Assembly: GCA_031269935.1 (NCBI GenBank)
Contig: JAISYL010000097.1
Coordinates: forward strand, 1 to 40,336
Direction of reading: 5' to 3'
Origin: Planctomycetota bacterium
GTDB taxonomy: Bacteria; Planctomycetota; SZUA-567
Length of the DNA: 40,336 bases
The notes beneath the pieces are model-generated. The model saw only the letters and a program-made list of their open reading frames with translations. It searched no databases and was not told the origin of the DNA. The position numbers and the translations under genes were made by a program. Below are positions 17,469 through 26,753 of the stretch, piece by piece; within the stretch, counting starts at the first letter, position 1; each line of letters begins with the position of its first letter.

Positions 17469-19466
17469 CTAATTGGCGACGCCAATCCCGGCCGCGGCCT
17501 CGGCCGGGATTATCGGGCCGTCGGCGGAGACGGTTCTGATTTCCGGGGCCGGAACCACGGCGGTCTTGCCGCTTTTCCCGGCCGCCAGCCGGCGCAGTTC
17601 CTGCAGCCGGCCAAGCGATTTCTCGGTGAGCAGGACATCGATTTCGTCGCGGGACAGGCTCTCGTATTCAAGCAACGCCGCCACCAGCAATTCCACCTCC
17701 CCTCGATTTTCCGAGAGCAGGCGCCTAGCCTCGACATAGCCCCGATCCAATATTTTCCTCACCTCCTCGTCGATAAGGCGGGCGGTATCCTCGGAATAGG
17801 GCTTGTTGATTGGAAAAAGTTCGTTTTCCGGATGATCGGCGCTGGAAAGATACGGCAGCCCCAGCGCCTCGGTCATGCCCCACTCGCAGACCATGGCCTT
17901 GGCCAAGCCGGTAGACTGCTGCAGATCCATGGCGGCGCCGTTGGTTATGTCGGAAAGAAAGATCTCCTCCGCCGCCCTTCCCCCCAGCCGCACCACAATC
18001 TCTCCCAGAATGCGCTTGCGCCCCATGTTGTATTCGTCCTTTTCCGGCAATTGCATGGTGGCTCCCAGGGCGCGGCCGCGGGGGACGATGGTTACCTTGT
18101 GCAAGGGGGTAACCTCGGGAATCAGGCGGGTCAACAAGGCGTGCCCGGCCTCATGAAAGGCGGTGGAGCGCCTCTCCTCGTCGTCGCGCACCCGGGATCG
18201 CTTCTCGCGCCCGAACCTGACCTTGTCCCTGGCCTCCTCCAGGCTGGCCATGTCCACCGAGTCCTTGCCGAGCATGGCGGCGATCAAGGCCGCCTCGTTG
18301 ACCAGGTTCTCCAAATCGGCGCCGGAAAAGGTGGGGGTTCCCCTGGCGATTATCGACAACTCGACATTATCCGCCAGCTTGACGCCCTTAACATGGACCC
18401 CCAGGATCTGCTCCCGGCCCTTGACGTCGGGGGCGTCGACATAGATGCGCCGATCAAAGCGCCCGGGGCGCAACAGGGCCGGATCCAGAACGTCCGGCCT
18501 ATTGGTGGCGGCGATGACGATCACATTGTCGTCCGACTGGAAACCGTCCATCTCCACCAGGATGGCGTTGAGGGTTTGGGCGGTCTCGATGCCGGAACCG
18601 GGCAGATCGTTGGCGCGTTTGCGCCCCACCGCGTCGATCTCGTCCAAAAAGATGATGCAGGGGGAACTGGACTTGGCCTGCTCGAAGAGATCCCGCACCC
18701 GGCTAGCGCCGACGCCCACAAACATTTCCACGAAATCCGAACCGGAAATGGTGAAGAACGGCACATCCGCCTCGCCCGCTATCGCCTTGGCCAGCAGGGT
18801 CTTCCCCGTCCCCGGACCGCCGATCAGAAGAACGCCCCGGGGCAACCGGCCGCCCAGGCGCTGGAAGCGCGAGGGATTCTTGAGAAATTCAACGATCTCC
18901 TCCACCTCGGCCTTGGCCTCGTCAATCCCCGCCACATCGTCGAAGGTCTTGCGGTTCTTGTCGCGGGTGACCCGGATGGCCTTGCTTTTCCCGAACGACA
19001 ACATGCCCCCGCCGCCCCGCATCTGGCGATAGACCAGAAAATAGAAAAGAAGGCCAAGGAGGACCGCCCAGGCGGCCAGGGGAAGAAATTCCTTCCAAAT
19101 GCCGGGACCCTCGTATGAAAACGACACATGCTGGCCGCGAAGCAGGCTCTCCAGTTCGGGAATGGAGCCGATATGGGCGCTGGTGGTGAAATTCCTGCCG
19201 CCTTCGCCGGAAGGCTGGCCGGAAATCTGAAATTCCCCCCTGATGGCCCCGGAATCCCTTTCGATGATCACGGAACGGACGCGGCGTTTTTCCACCGCCT
19301 CGATAAAATCGCTGTAGGCGATTTCCGCCCCCTTCCGGGCCTGCTCTCCCGGACCCTCGATCACCAGGATGCCGAGGACAAACAATATGATAATCGCCCA
19401 AACCCACATGCCGCGCCCCATGCGGGGGGATTTGAAGGATCGATCTCCGTCGCCCGGATTGGCCAT
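17469..19466 (-). CDS. ftsH: ATP-dependent zinc metalloprotease FtsH
   Basis: AAA+ Walker [19 protein letters not shown], Walker [12 protein letters not shown], zinc site [10 protein letters not shown]-terminal TM segments. Confidence 0.95.
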   Translation of the reverse strand: MANPGDGDRSFKSPRMGRGMWVWAIIILFVLGILVIEGPGEQARKGAEIAYSDFIEAVEKRRVRSVIIERDSGAIRGEFQISGQPSGEGGRNFTTSAHIGSIPELESLLRGQHVSFSYEGPGIWKEFLPLAAWAVLLGLLFYFLVYRQMRGGGGMLSFGKSKAIRVTRDKNRKTFDDVAGIDEAKAEVEEIVEFLKNPSRFQRLGGRLPRGVLLIGGPGTGKTLLAKAIAGEADVPFFTISGSDFVEMFVGVGASRVRDLFEQAKSSSPCIIFLDEIDAVGRKRANDLPGSGIETAQTLNAILVEMDGFQSDDNVIVIAATNRPDVLDPALLRPGRFDRRIYVDAPDVKGREQILGVHVKGVKLADNVELSIIARGTPTFSGADLENLVNEAALIAAMLGKDSVDMASLEEARDKVRFGREKRSRVRDDEERRSTAFHEAGHALLTRLIPEVTPLHKVTIVPRGRALGATMQLPEKDEYNMGRKRILGEIVVRLGGRAAEEIFLSDITNGAAMDLQQSTGLAKAMVCEWGMTEALGLPYLSSADHPENELFPINKPYSEDTARLIDEEVRKILDRGYVEARRLLSENRGEVELLVAALLEYESLSRDEIDVLLTEKSLGRLQELRRLAAGKSGKTAVVPAPEIRTVSADGPIIPAEAAAGIGVAN

Positions 19467-19502
19467 TTGCTATCCTCTTTCCTTTCTCGCCACAAACGTC
19501 CG

Positions 19503-20024
19503 CTACCACTTGCCGATGGTTTTCCGGACTATTTCCGCCGCCAGGGCCCTGGCGGCGCCTTGTTCGCCCTGGGTGGACTCGGCGCCGCGCGACGCCTCGT
19601 AAATTCCCGGCGACAACCCGGTCAGGGAACTGGAAAGCTCCTGATCCTCGATAAGGAAACGCCGGTTTTTGACGTCATAGAACGAATAAACGGCCCGAAT
19701 TGAAATCAGAACCGTACCCGGTTCGTTGGTGGTGGTTTCCCGCAGGGTGGAACGCGTGACCGCGGCGATCTCGCCGCTGATGACCGCGTCGCCGCCCCCG
19801 GAAACCACCTGGATGGCCGGATCCGCGTTGATGCGATCGATGATGTACCTGGCCACCATCCCCTCGATCCCCTTGTACATGGTTTTGTTCTGGAAGAGCG
19901 AGACTTCGACCGTCCGGATATGGGAAGGGAGGCCGGAAGTGGTGGAGGTACGACAACCGGCGGCCAGCGCCGCCGCCAGTCCCAAAAGCAGGATCGCCGC
20001 CCCGCCGTAGGTTTTTTCCCGCAT
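19503..20024 (-). CDS. LptE-like lipoprotein (LPS assembly)
   Basis: Lipobox-like LLLGLAAALAAGC, then HIRTVEVSLFQNKTMYKGIEGMVARYIIDRINADPAIQVV, similar to LptE-family lipoproteins. Confidence 0.65.
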   Translation of the reverse strand: MREKTYGGAAILLLGLAAALAAGCRTSTTSGLPSHIRTVEVSLFQNKTMYKGIEGMVARYIIDRINADPAIQVVSGGGDAVISGEIAAVTRSTLRETTTNEPGTVLISIRAVYSFYDVKNRRFLIEDQELSSSLTGLSPGIYEASRGAESTQGEQGAARALAAEIVRKTIGKW

Positions 20025-20078
20025 TGGTTGCGCCCTCCCGGGCAATTTTCACCCGTCCGAGCCGGAAGTCAAACGGAA

Positions 20079-21998
20079 TCACCTGAAATCGTCGCCCAGC
20101 GTCCAGCCCGACCCGGAGGCGGGAGGGGTGTAATAAGGCGCCGCCACCGGAGCGCCGGCGGTAATTTCATAGGTCCGGGGCTGATAAACGTTGGGGCCGG
20201 CATAAGGGGATGCGGGTTCGGGAGACGCGTAGTAGGGTTGACCCGGCTGATAAACCGGAGCCTGGCCGGGCGAAAGGCCGTAAGCCGGCGCCGAATAATC
20301 AAGCGAGCCATATTCCGGCAAGGGCGCCGGGGGAGGAGCGGACGGCCGCCGGGTGGGACCGATCAGGTCGGTCAAGGGCGCGTTGAAATCAATGGCATTG
20401 AGAATCGGCCGCCCCTCCGGCGCCGTTCGGGACGGGGAAAGTTCCGGGATGGGCGCCGGGGCCGCGGCCGGAAACGGCGGATCGGCCGGACCGGCCAAGG
20501 ACACCAGATCGCTTTCCGAAGTGGTGGGCAGGGGATTGTTGACGGCCAAACGGGGCGAATACCTCGTTCCGGCCGGCCCGGTTCCGTAAACGGGGCCGGC
20601 CGGAGCCGGCCGGGAGGCGCTTCCAAACCCATCAATAAAATTCGGCGCCGGCCGGGACCCGGGAGCATCCGGAAAAGCGGCCGCCGGGGGGTATTCGCCG
20701 GCCGGCGGCCCGGCTTCGCCCAGGTTAGCCGGCCTAAGTCCAGCCGAAGTGGAGGTCTGGCCGGGAAGGCCGGTTTCGGGAACCCCGACAATGGGGCCAA
20801 GCCCGTCGTCAACCATCACCATGTCCTCGGGATTGATCTGGGGCACTATCCACGGAGGCTCGGGATCCTTGTTCCAGGAGAAGGGGTTGAGCTTAATCCC
20901 GCGGATGTTCCGGAGAATGCGGCCCTCCTCGGGGGGAATGGCCATATCGCCGGCCAGGGCCATGGCTTCCTTGGCCTGGGGAGTGCCGGGGTAGCGGCGA
21001 ACCACCTCTTTATACAGGAATTCCGACGATTTCACCGCCGCCCTAGTCCCCATGCGCCGATATTGGGCCGCCTGCTCCATCATTTTGGCCGCCTCGACCT
21101 CCGCCAGTTGGCGGATGGATTCGTCCACATCGGAGAAATCCTCCCCCCCCCCGCCCTGGCGCTCGGCCTCGGCTTCCCGCACCACCTGGATTTGTTCCGC
21201 CAATTCGGCCGGCTTGGCCTCGCCGATGAGCGAATCGCAGCGAAGGACGCCCAGGCGGGCACGCTCGACGAAATCGGAACGGGAAAATTCCTCCAACACC
21301 GTTTCAAAAGCGGTTCGGGCCGCGTTGATTTCCCCGATGAAAAGATTGCCCTCTCCCTTCACGAGATAGGTTTCCGCCGCCGACGGGCCATAAGGATCGT
21401 GCTCGATAATCGCGTCGACGATTTCCAGGGCCCGCCTGATGTTGGCGCCCCGGGCGTCCTTCTCCTCCCGGGACAGGAGATCGGGGGTTTGCGAAACCAT
21501 CATTTTTTTGGCTATGGACAATTCGATGGCCAAAAGATCGTCCTTCCGGCCGGTGTTGGGGTAGGTTTCCAGCACCTGTTCGATGGCCTTGAAGGAGGTG
21601 TAGTAATTTTCCATCTCGAAAAGGCAGCGGGCCAGGCGCTGCAAACCGACTCCGGCCTCCTGCGAATTGGGAAAATGCTGCACCAGCAGGAAGTATTGCC
21701 GGGCCGAATCCATGAATTCCCCGCGCTGTTCCAGTTCATAGGCGTAGGTCAGTTGTTCCTTGGCGGTCGGCCGGGCCGCCCCGGCCCCCATGACCCACCC
21801 CTGCCCCGCCGTCCATTCCCATTCCCCGGCGGCCCGGATTTCCAGGGTCCAGCCCAGGATCATGACCAACGCCCCCAATATCGGGCGCCAGTACCTTTCG
21901 AAGCCGGGACGGGGCAATGGCCGCCGCCGTCCGGAATCCGCTCCGAACGCCGCCCCGGGGAAATCGGACGCCACCCTATTTGTCTTCGGCGCAAGCAT
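20079..21998 (-). CDS. BamD-like TPR outer-membrane assembly protein with Pro/Ala/Gly/Tyr-rich C-terminal tail
   Basis: TPR-like repeats (YELEQRGEFMDSARQYFLLVQHFPNSQEAGVGLQRLARCLFEMENYYTSFKAIEQVLETYPNT; EFLYKEVVRRYPGTPQAKEAM), then about 250 aa of low complexity. Confidence 0.65.
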   Translation of the reverse strand: MLAPKTNRVASDFPGAAFGADSGRRRPLPRPGFERYWRPILGALVMILGWTLEIRAAGEWEWTAGQGWVMGAGAARPTAKEQLTYAYELEQRGEFMDSARQYFLLVQHFPNSQEAGVGLQRLARCLFEMENYYTSFKAIEQVLETYPNTGRKDDLLAIELSIAKKMMVSQTPDLLSREEKDARGANIRRALEIVDAIIEHDPYGPSAAETYLVKGEGNLFIGEINAARTAFETVLEEFSRSDFVERARLGVLRCDSLIGEAKPAELAEQIQVVREAEAERQGGGGEDFSDVDESIRQLAEVEAAKMMEQAAQYRRMGTRAAVKSSEFLYKEVVRRYPGTPQAKEAMALAGDMAIPPEEGRILRNIRGIKLNPFSWNKDPEPPWIVPQINPEDMVMVDDGLGPIVGVPETGLPGQTSTSAGLRPANLGEAGPPAGEYPPAAAFPDAPGSRPAPNFIDGFGSASRPAPAGPVYGTGPAGTRYSPRLAVNNPLPTTSESDLVSLAGPADPPFPAAAPAPIPELSPSRTAPEGRPILNAIDFNAPLTDLIGPTRRPSAPPPAPLPEYGSLDYSAPAYGLSPGQAPVYQPGQPYYASPEPASPYAGPNVYQPRTYEITAGAPVAAPYYTPPASGSGWTLGDDFR

Positions 21999-22049
21999 AA
22001 TCGACTCCCGAAAGCACGGAAAAAATCCCCCGGAGGCATCCGGTCCGGG

Positions 22050-23594
22050 TCAGGGGATCCCCGGAATCCCGGATTCGGACGGCGGGCCGCCACCATTAGC
22101 ATCCTGTCCTCCCAGAGTTGCCGAACCCGCGGGAAAAAACGTCCCGCCGGCGCCTTCTTCCCGGCCGCTCCAGCCGGAAGTGATGGGAAAACGGGCCCCG
22201 TCGGACAGGATCATGGGAGGATCGATGCCTAGGCCGCGCAGGATTTCCGCGGCTTCGCCCGCCTGGGCGGTGCCGGGAAAATGCGACACCACGTCCCCCA
22301 GGAGGAAAACGGCGGCGTCGCGGCTTTTGCGCACCCGGACGTTACGCAGGTATTCCCGGGCATGGCGCAACCTGGTTTCCGCTTCCATATCGTTGGCCCT
22401 GACCACCGCCCGGCGCCGCCTTTCCTCGGATTCTCCCGACAAACCGGCTTCGGCCCGCTCGACATCGTCCATGATTACGCCCAAATCCTCCCGGGCCGCC
22501 TCCGGCATGCCATCCGAATACTGCCGCAACACCGACTCGGCCAGGGACGACCTGGCCTGCATGGCCGGTTCGCTTTCCGGATAGTATTCCACCACCTGGC
22601 GATAGAATTTTCCGGCCGCCTCCCAGTCCCGGTCCAGCGCCGCGGCGTCGCCGCGCCTGAGCAGGGCCAGCGGGGCGTCCTGGGCGGTCGGCTGGTTGAA
22701 AATGGCGGCGGCGTAAACCCTGGAGGCGGCCTGATAGCCGTTCAGGGGTTCGCCCTCGGAAAAAGCGTCCGGCGCCGCGGCGTCGCCCAGCCGCCACAAC
22801 CTTTCGCCGATAAACATTTCCAGCTTGATGCGGCCGGCCACTTCGCCGCGGTCAAATAGCCGGGGGAAGGAACGTTCCAGGGCGTCGAAGGCTTTCCACC
22901 AGTTGCCGCGCCGGTATTCGCACCTGGCCACTCCATACCAAGCCTCCTCCCGCGCCTCGTCCCCGGCGCCGGCCATGGCCACGATGTCGGTATAGGCGTC
23001 AATCGCCTTCGCTATCTGCTCGGCGAACATCGCCGCGTCCCCCCCCCGCCGGGCTTCGATGGCGACGGCTTCGCTGCCCTTGGCCAAGGCGAAGAAGGGC
23101 GCCATCCGGCGCAGGCTCAGGCCGGGGGAAACCGGGCGCCCGGCGGGAAAGCCGGAGGCGTCGGGGCCGGCGATATAGGCTTCGTCAATTTCCGGCAGCA
23201 CCACCCCGGGCACCGGCGTCTCGTCAACGGGCAAATCGAAATATTCCTCCGGCAACCGGGAGGACGGGGGGGAAATGATCAGGTCGGCCCTACCCGCCCG
23301 GTAGGAGGCGGCCGGCCGCGCCGGCGGCGGGGACGGCGGGGATGGCGGGGATTCATCCCGGGCGGGCGCGGGCGGAGCGACCAGCGCCGGAGGCTCCAGG
23401 GCCAGCCGGGTTTCCCTGGCATCCCCGGAAACCGCCGGCGGCAGGGGAAGTTCCCCCATTCCCAAACCGTCCAGCAATTCCGGCGGCGGCGGCAGGGGGA
23501 TCGGGATATCCGGTTCGGCCGATTCGGCCGAACCGCCCAGGAAAAGAGCGAGTCCCAACAGGAGGGAAAAGAAAAAACGAAGGGGATTCGGCAT
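22050..23594 (-). CDS. Exported TPR-containing protein with Pro-rich N-terminal segment
   Basis: Signal-like MPNPLRFFFSLLLGLALFLGGSAESAE, Pro-rich linker, TPR-like repeats (DRDWEAAGKFYRQVVEYYPESEPAMQARSSLAES). ATG overlaps the stop of the RND gene (TGATG). Confidence 0.65.
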   Translation of the reverse strand: MPNPLRFFFSLLLGLALFLGGSAESAEPDIPIPLPPPPELLDGLGMGELPLPPAVSGDARETRLALEPPALVAPPAPARDESPPSPPSPPPARPAASYRAGRADLIISPPSSRLPEEYFDLPVDETPVPGVVLPEIDEAYIAGPDASGFPAGRPVSPGLSLRRMAPFFALAKGSEAVAIEARRGGDAAMFAEQIAKAIDAYTDIVAMAGAGDEAREEAWYGVARCEYRRGNWWKAFDALERSFPRLFDRGEVAGRIKLEMFIGERLWRLGDAAAPDAFSEGEPLNGYQAASRVYAAAIFNQPTAQDAPLALLRRGDAAALDRDWEAAGKFYRQVVEYYPESEPAMQARSSLAESVLRQYSDGMPEAAREDLGVIMDDVERAEAGLSGESEERRRRAVVRANDMEAETRLRHAREYLRNVRVRKSRDAAVFLLGDVVSHFPGTAQAGEAAEILRGLGIDPPMILSDGARFPITSGWSGREEGAGGTFFPAGSATLGGQDANGGGPPSESGIPGIP

Positions 23595-26500
23595 CAGGAC
23601 GAACCTCCGGACAAATCGACCCCGCCCCTCCTCCGCCTCGTGAAAAGCCGGGTGATCAGCACGAAGAAAAGGGGGACGTAGATGATGCCAAAAATGGTAT
23701 TGGTGACCATGCCTCCGGTTATGCCGATGCCGATGGCGTTCTGGGCCCCGGAACCGGCGCCCTGGTTCAAGGCCAGGGGAAGGACTCCCAGGATGAAGGT
23801 CAAAACCGTCATCATGATTGGCCTGAGCCTCAGGCGGCAGGATTCCAGGGTGGCCGCGACTATGTCCATGCCCTCCGACTCGTGGAGGGTGCGGGCGAAT
23901 TCGACTATGAGAATGGCGTTCTTGGCCGCCAGGCCGACGATGGTGAGAAATCCAATCTGAAAGTAGATGTCGTTGGAGAGGTGGAAAATCAGCGCCGCCG
24001 CCGCCACTCCCATGATGCCGATGGGGATGGCCATGATAATCGAAAAGGGGATGGTCCAACTTTCGTAAAGGGCGGCCAGGAAAAGGAAAATGGCCAGGAT
24101 GGACATCGAATAGAGGATCAGGGTCTGCTCCCCCGCCTGACGCTCCTGAAGCGACAGGCCGGTCCAGCCGAAACCGACGCCGGGAAATTCCCGGTTGACT
24201 TCGCGCATGATTTCCTCGCAAGCCGCCATGGCCTGCCCGGTGCTGACCCCGGGCATGGCGTCCCCCATGATTTGCACCGACGGCAGGCCGTTGTACCGTT
24301 CCAACCGGGGGGAACCGTAAATCCAGGCTCCGGAAACCAGCGAACCGAAGGGGGTCATCCCGCCCCGGCCGTTGCGGATATACCAGCGGGAAAAATCCTC
24401 CGGAAGCATCCGGGCCGACGCCTCGGCCTGGATAATCACCTTTTTAATCCTGCCCTTGTCGATGAAATCGTTGATGTAGTCTCCGCCCCAACCGCTTTTC
24501 AGCAAATCGTGGATGTCGGCCAGGGCCACCCCGTGCGACCAGGCCTTGGCGTTGTCTATGGTTATCCGGTATTGGGGGGTGTCGGACTTGCCGTTGTGCC
24601 GGACATTGCGGATGCGGCCGGCGAAGGCGGGGGCGATGGCGAGGGACAGGAAAAGATCCTTGGCCCGCATCAGGCCGGCATGGCCGACATCGGCCATGTC
24701 GATCAGTTCCAGATCGAATCCCCCGGCGATGCCCAGTTCGATAATGGCCGGAGGAACCAGGGGGAAGGCCACCCCCTCCCGAAACGCCATGAACCTTCGC
24801 ATGGCCCGGGAATGGATGGATTTGATTTTGAGATCGGGCCGGTTTCTCGCCTCCCATTCCCGCAGGCGGACAAAAGCCATGGCCGAATTCTGCCCCTCTC
24901 CCGAAAAACTGAAGCCGGCCACATAGAACACGGCCTCCACCGCCTCCTTTTCCTCCTCCAGGAAATATTTCGCCACCCGTTCCGCCATCGCCAGGGTGCG
25001 ATCCATGGTCGTGCCGGCCGGCAATTGCATTTCCACCATCATGATGCCCTGATCCTCGTCCGGAAGGAAGGCGGTGGGGATATGCCGGAAGGAATACCAC
25101 ATGGCGGCGGTCAGGATCAGGTAAAGCAGGAGGTAGCGGCCCCATTTCCCGATCAGGCGGCCGACCACGGCCACGTAGGCGCGGACGGAACGGGCGAAGT
25201 TGCGGTTGAACCAGCCGAAGAAGCCGGTTGTCGCCTCCCCCTTCTCGAAGTCCTTGGGGTTCAGGATGGTGGCACAAAGGGCGGGGGTGAAGACCACGGC
25301 CACCACTATGGACAGGATCATGGAGGAACAGATGGTGATGGAAAACTGGCGGTAGATGACCCCGGCCGAACCGCCGAAGAAGGCCATCGGCAAAAGCACC
25401 GCCACCACCACCATGGCGGTGCCGACCAGGGCGCCGGTAAGCTGTTCCATGCAGCGTTCCGCCGCCGCCCTGGGAGAATACCTCTCCTCGCGGATCAGCC
25501 GCTCCACGTTTTCCACCACCACGATGGCGTCGTCCACCAGCATGCCGATGGCCAGCACCATTCCGAACATGGTCATGGTGTTGATGGTGTAGCCGAAAGC
25601 TAGAAGCACCGCGAACGAGGCCAGGATCACCACCGGGACGGCGATGGAGGGAATAAGGGTGGTCCGCCAGTTCTGGAGGAAAAGGTAAAGGATCAGCACC
25701 ACCAGGATCACCGCCTCAATCAGGGTTTTCACCACCTCCTGGATGGAAAGGCGGACGAAGGGTATGGTGTCGTAGGGGAAGAGGTAATCCAGGCCGGAAG
25801 GGAAAAAGCGTTTGGCCTCCTCCAGGTTGGCCTTGACCAGGCCGGCGGTGTCGAGGGCGTTGGCGCCGGCCGCCAGCCGGATGGCCAGCCCGGCCGCCGG
25901 CTGGGTGTTGTAACGGGCTTCGAAACCATATTCGTCCCGCCCCAATTCAATCCTGGCGACATCCCGCATCCGGAGCCGGGCCCCGTCCTGTTTCACCCGG
26001 ATCAGCATGTTTTCGAATTCCTCCACCGTCCGGAGCTGGGACTGGGCGACGATGGTGGCGTTCAGTTGCTGGCCCCGGGCGCTGGGCATGCCGCCCAGCT
26101 GGCCGGAGGAAACCTGGAGGTTCTGGCTTTGGATAACCGCCGCCAGATCCGAAATGGCAAGTCCGTAATTCGACAGTTTCACCGGATCCACCCAGATCCG
26201 CATGGCGCGTTCGGCGCCAAACACCTCGACTTCGCCCACTCCGGTCAGCCGGGCCAGGCCGTCCTTGAGGTAGGTGTTGACGTAATCGGCGATATCGGCC
26301 TCGTCCATGGTGCCGTCGCGGGAAATGAAACCCGCGACCAGAAGAAACGAGGCGCTGGTCTTCTGGACCGAGAGTCCGCGCCGCTGCACCTCCTGGGGGA
26401 GTTGGGGAATCGCCAGTTGAAGCTTGTTCTGCACCTGGACCTGGGCGATGTCGGGGTTGGTGCCGGTGCGGAATATAAGGTTGACCTGGGCGCGTCCGCT

Positions 26501-26752
26501 GGACTGGGTGGAGGAATACATGTAAAGCAGGTTGTCGATCCCGTTCATGTTCTGTTCAATGATTTGGGTGACGGTGTTCGACAGCGTCTCGGCCGAGGCT
26601 CCGGGATAGCTGGCGCCCACCACCACCTCCGGGAGGGCGATGTGGGGATACTGGGCCACGGGCAGCAGGTAGATGCAGGCGGCGCCGGTCAACATCATGA
26701 CAATGGCGATCACCCAGGCGAAAATGGGACGGCCGATGAAGAATTTCGCCAT
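23594..26752 (-). CDS. RND efflux transporter, HAE1/AcrB family
   Basis: 1052 aa. MAKFFIGRPIFAWVIAIVMMLTGAACIYLLPVAQYPHIALPEVVVGASYPGASAETL, GMVLAIGMLVDDAIVVVENVER, GLAAKNAILIVEFA. Confidence 0.96.
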   Translation of the reverse strand: MAKFFIGRPIFAWVIAIVMMLTGAACIYLLPVAQYPHIALPEVVVGASYPGASAETLSNTVTQIIEQNMNGIDNLLYMYSSTQSSGRAQVNLIFRTGTNPDIAQVQVQNKLQLAIPQLPQEVQRRGLSVQKTSASFLLVAGFISRDGTMDEADIADYVNTYLKDGLARLTGVGEVEVFGAERAMRIWVDPVKLSNYGLAISDLAAVIQSQNLQVSSGQLGGMPSARGQQLNATIVAQSQLRTVEEFENMLIRVKQDGARLRMRDVARIELGRDEYGFEARYNTQPAAGLAIRLAAGANALDTAGLVKANLEEAKRFFPSGLDYLFPYDTIPFVRLSIQEVVKTLIEAVILVVLILYLFLQNWRTTLIPSIAVPVVILASFAVLLAFGYTINTMTMFGMVLAIGMLVDDAIVVVENVERLIREERYSPRAAAERCMEQLTGALVGTAMVVVAVLLPMAFFGGSAGVIYRQFSITICSSMILSIVVAVVFTPALCATILNPKDFEKGEATTGFFGWFNRNFARSVRAYVAVVGRLIGKWGRYLLLYLILTAAMWYSFRHIPTAFLPDEDQGIMMVEMQLPAGTTMDRTLAMAERVAKYFLEEEKEAVEAVFYVAGFSFSGEGQNSAMAFVRLREWEARNRPDLKIKSIHSRAMRRFMAFREGVAFPLVPPAIIELGIAGGFDLELIDMADVGHAGLMRAKDLFLSLAIAPAFAGRIRNVRHNGKSDTPQYRITIDNAKAWSHGVALADIHDLLKSGWGGDYINDFIDKGRIKKVIIQAEASARMLPEDFSRWYIRNGRGGMTPFGSLVSGAWIYGSPRLERYNGLPSVQIMGDAMPGVSTGQAMAACEEIMREVNREFPGVGFGWTGLSLQERQAGEQTLILYSMSILAIFLFLAALYESWTIPFSIIMAIPIGIMGVAAAALIFHLSNDIYFQIGFLTIVGLAAKNAILIVEFARTLHESEGMDIVAATLESCRLRLRPIMMTVLTFILGVLPLALNQGAGSGAQNAIGIGITGGMVTNTIFGIIYVPLFFVLITRLFTRRRRGGVDLSGGSS

Positions 26753-26753
26753 C

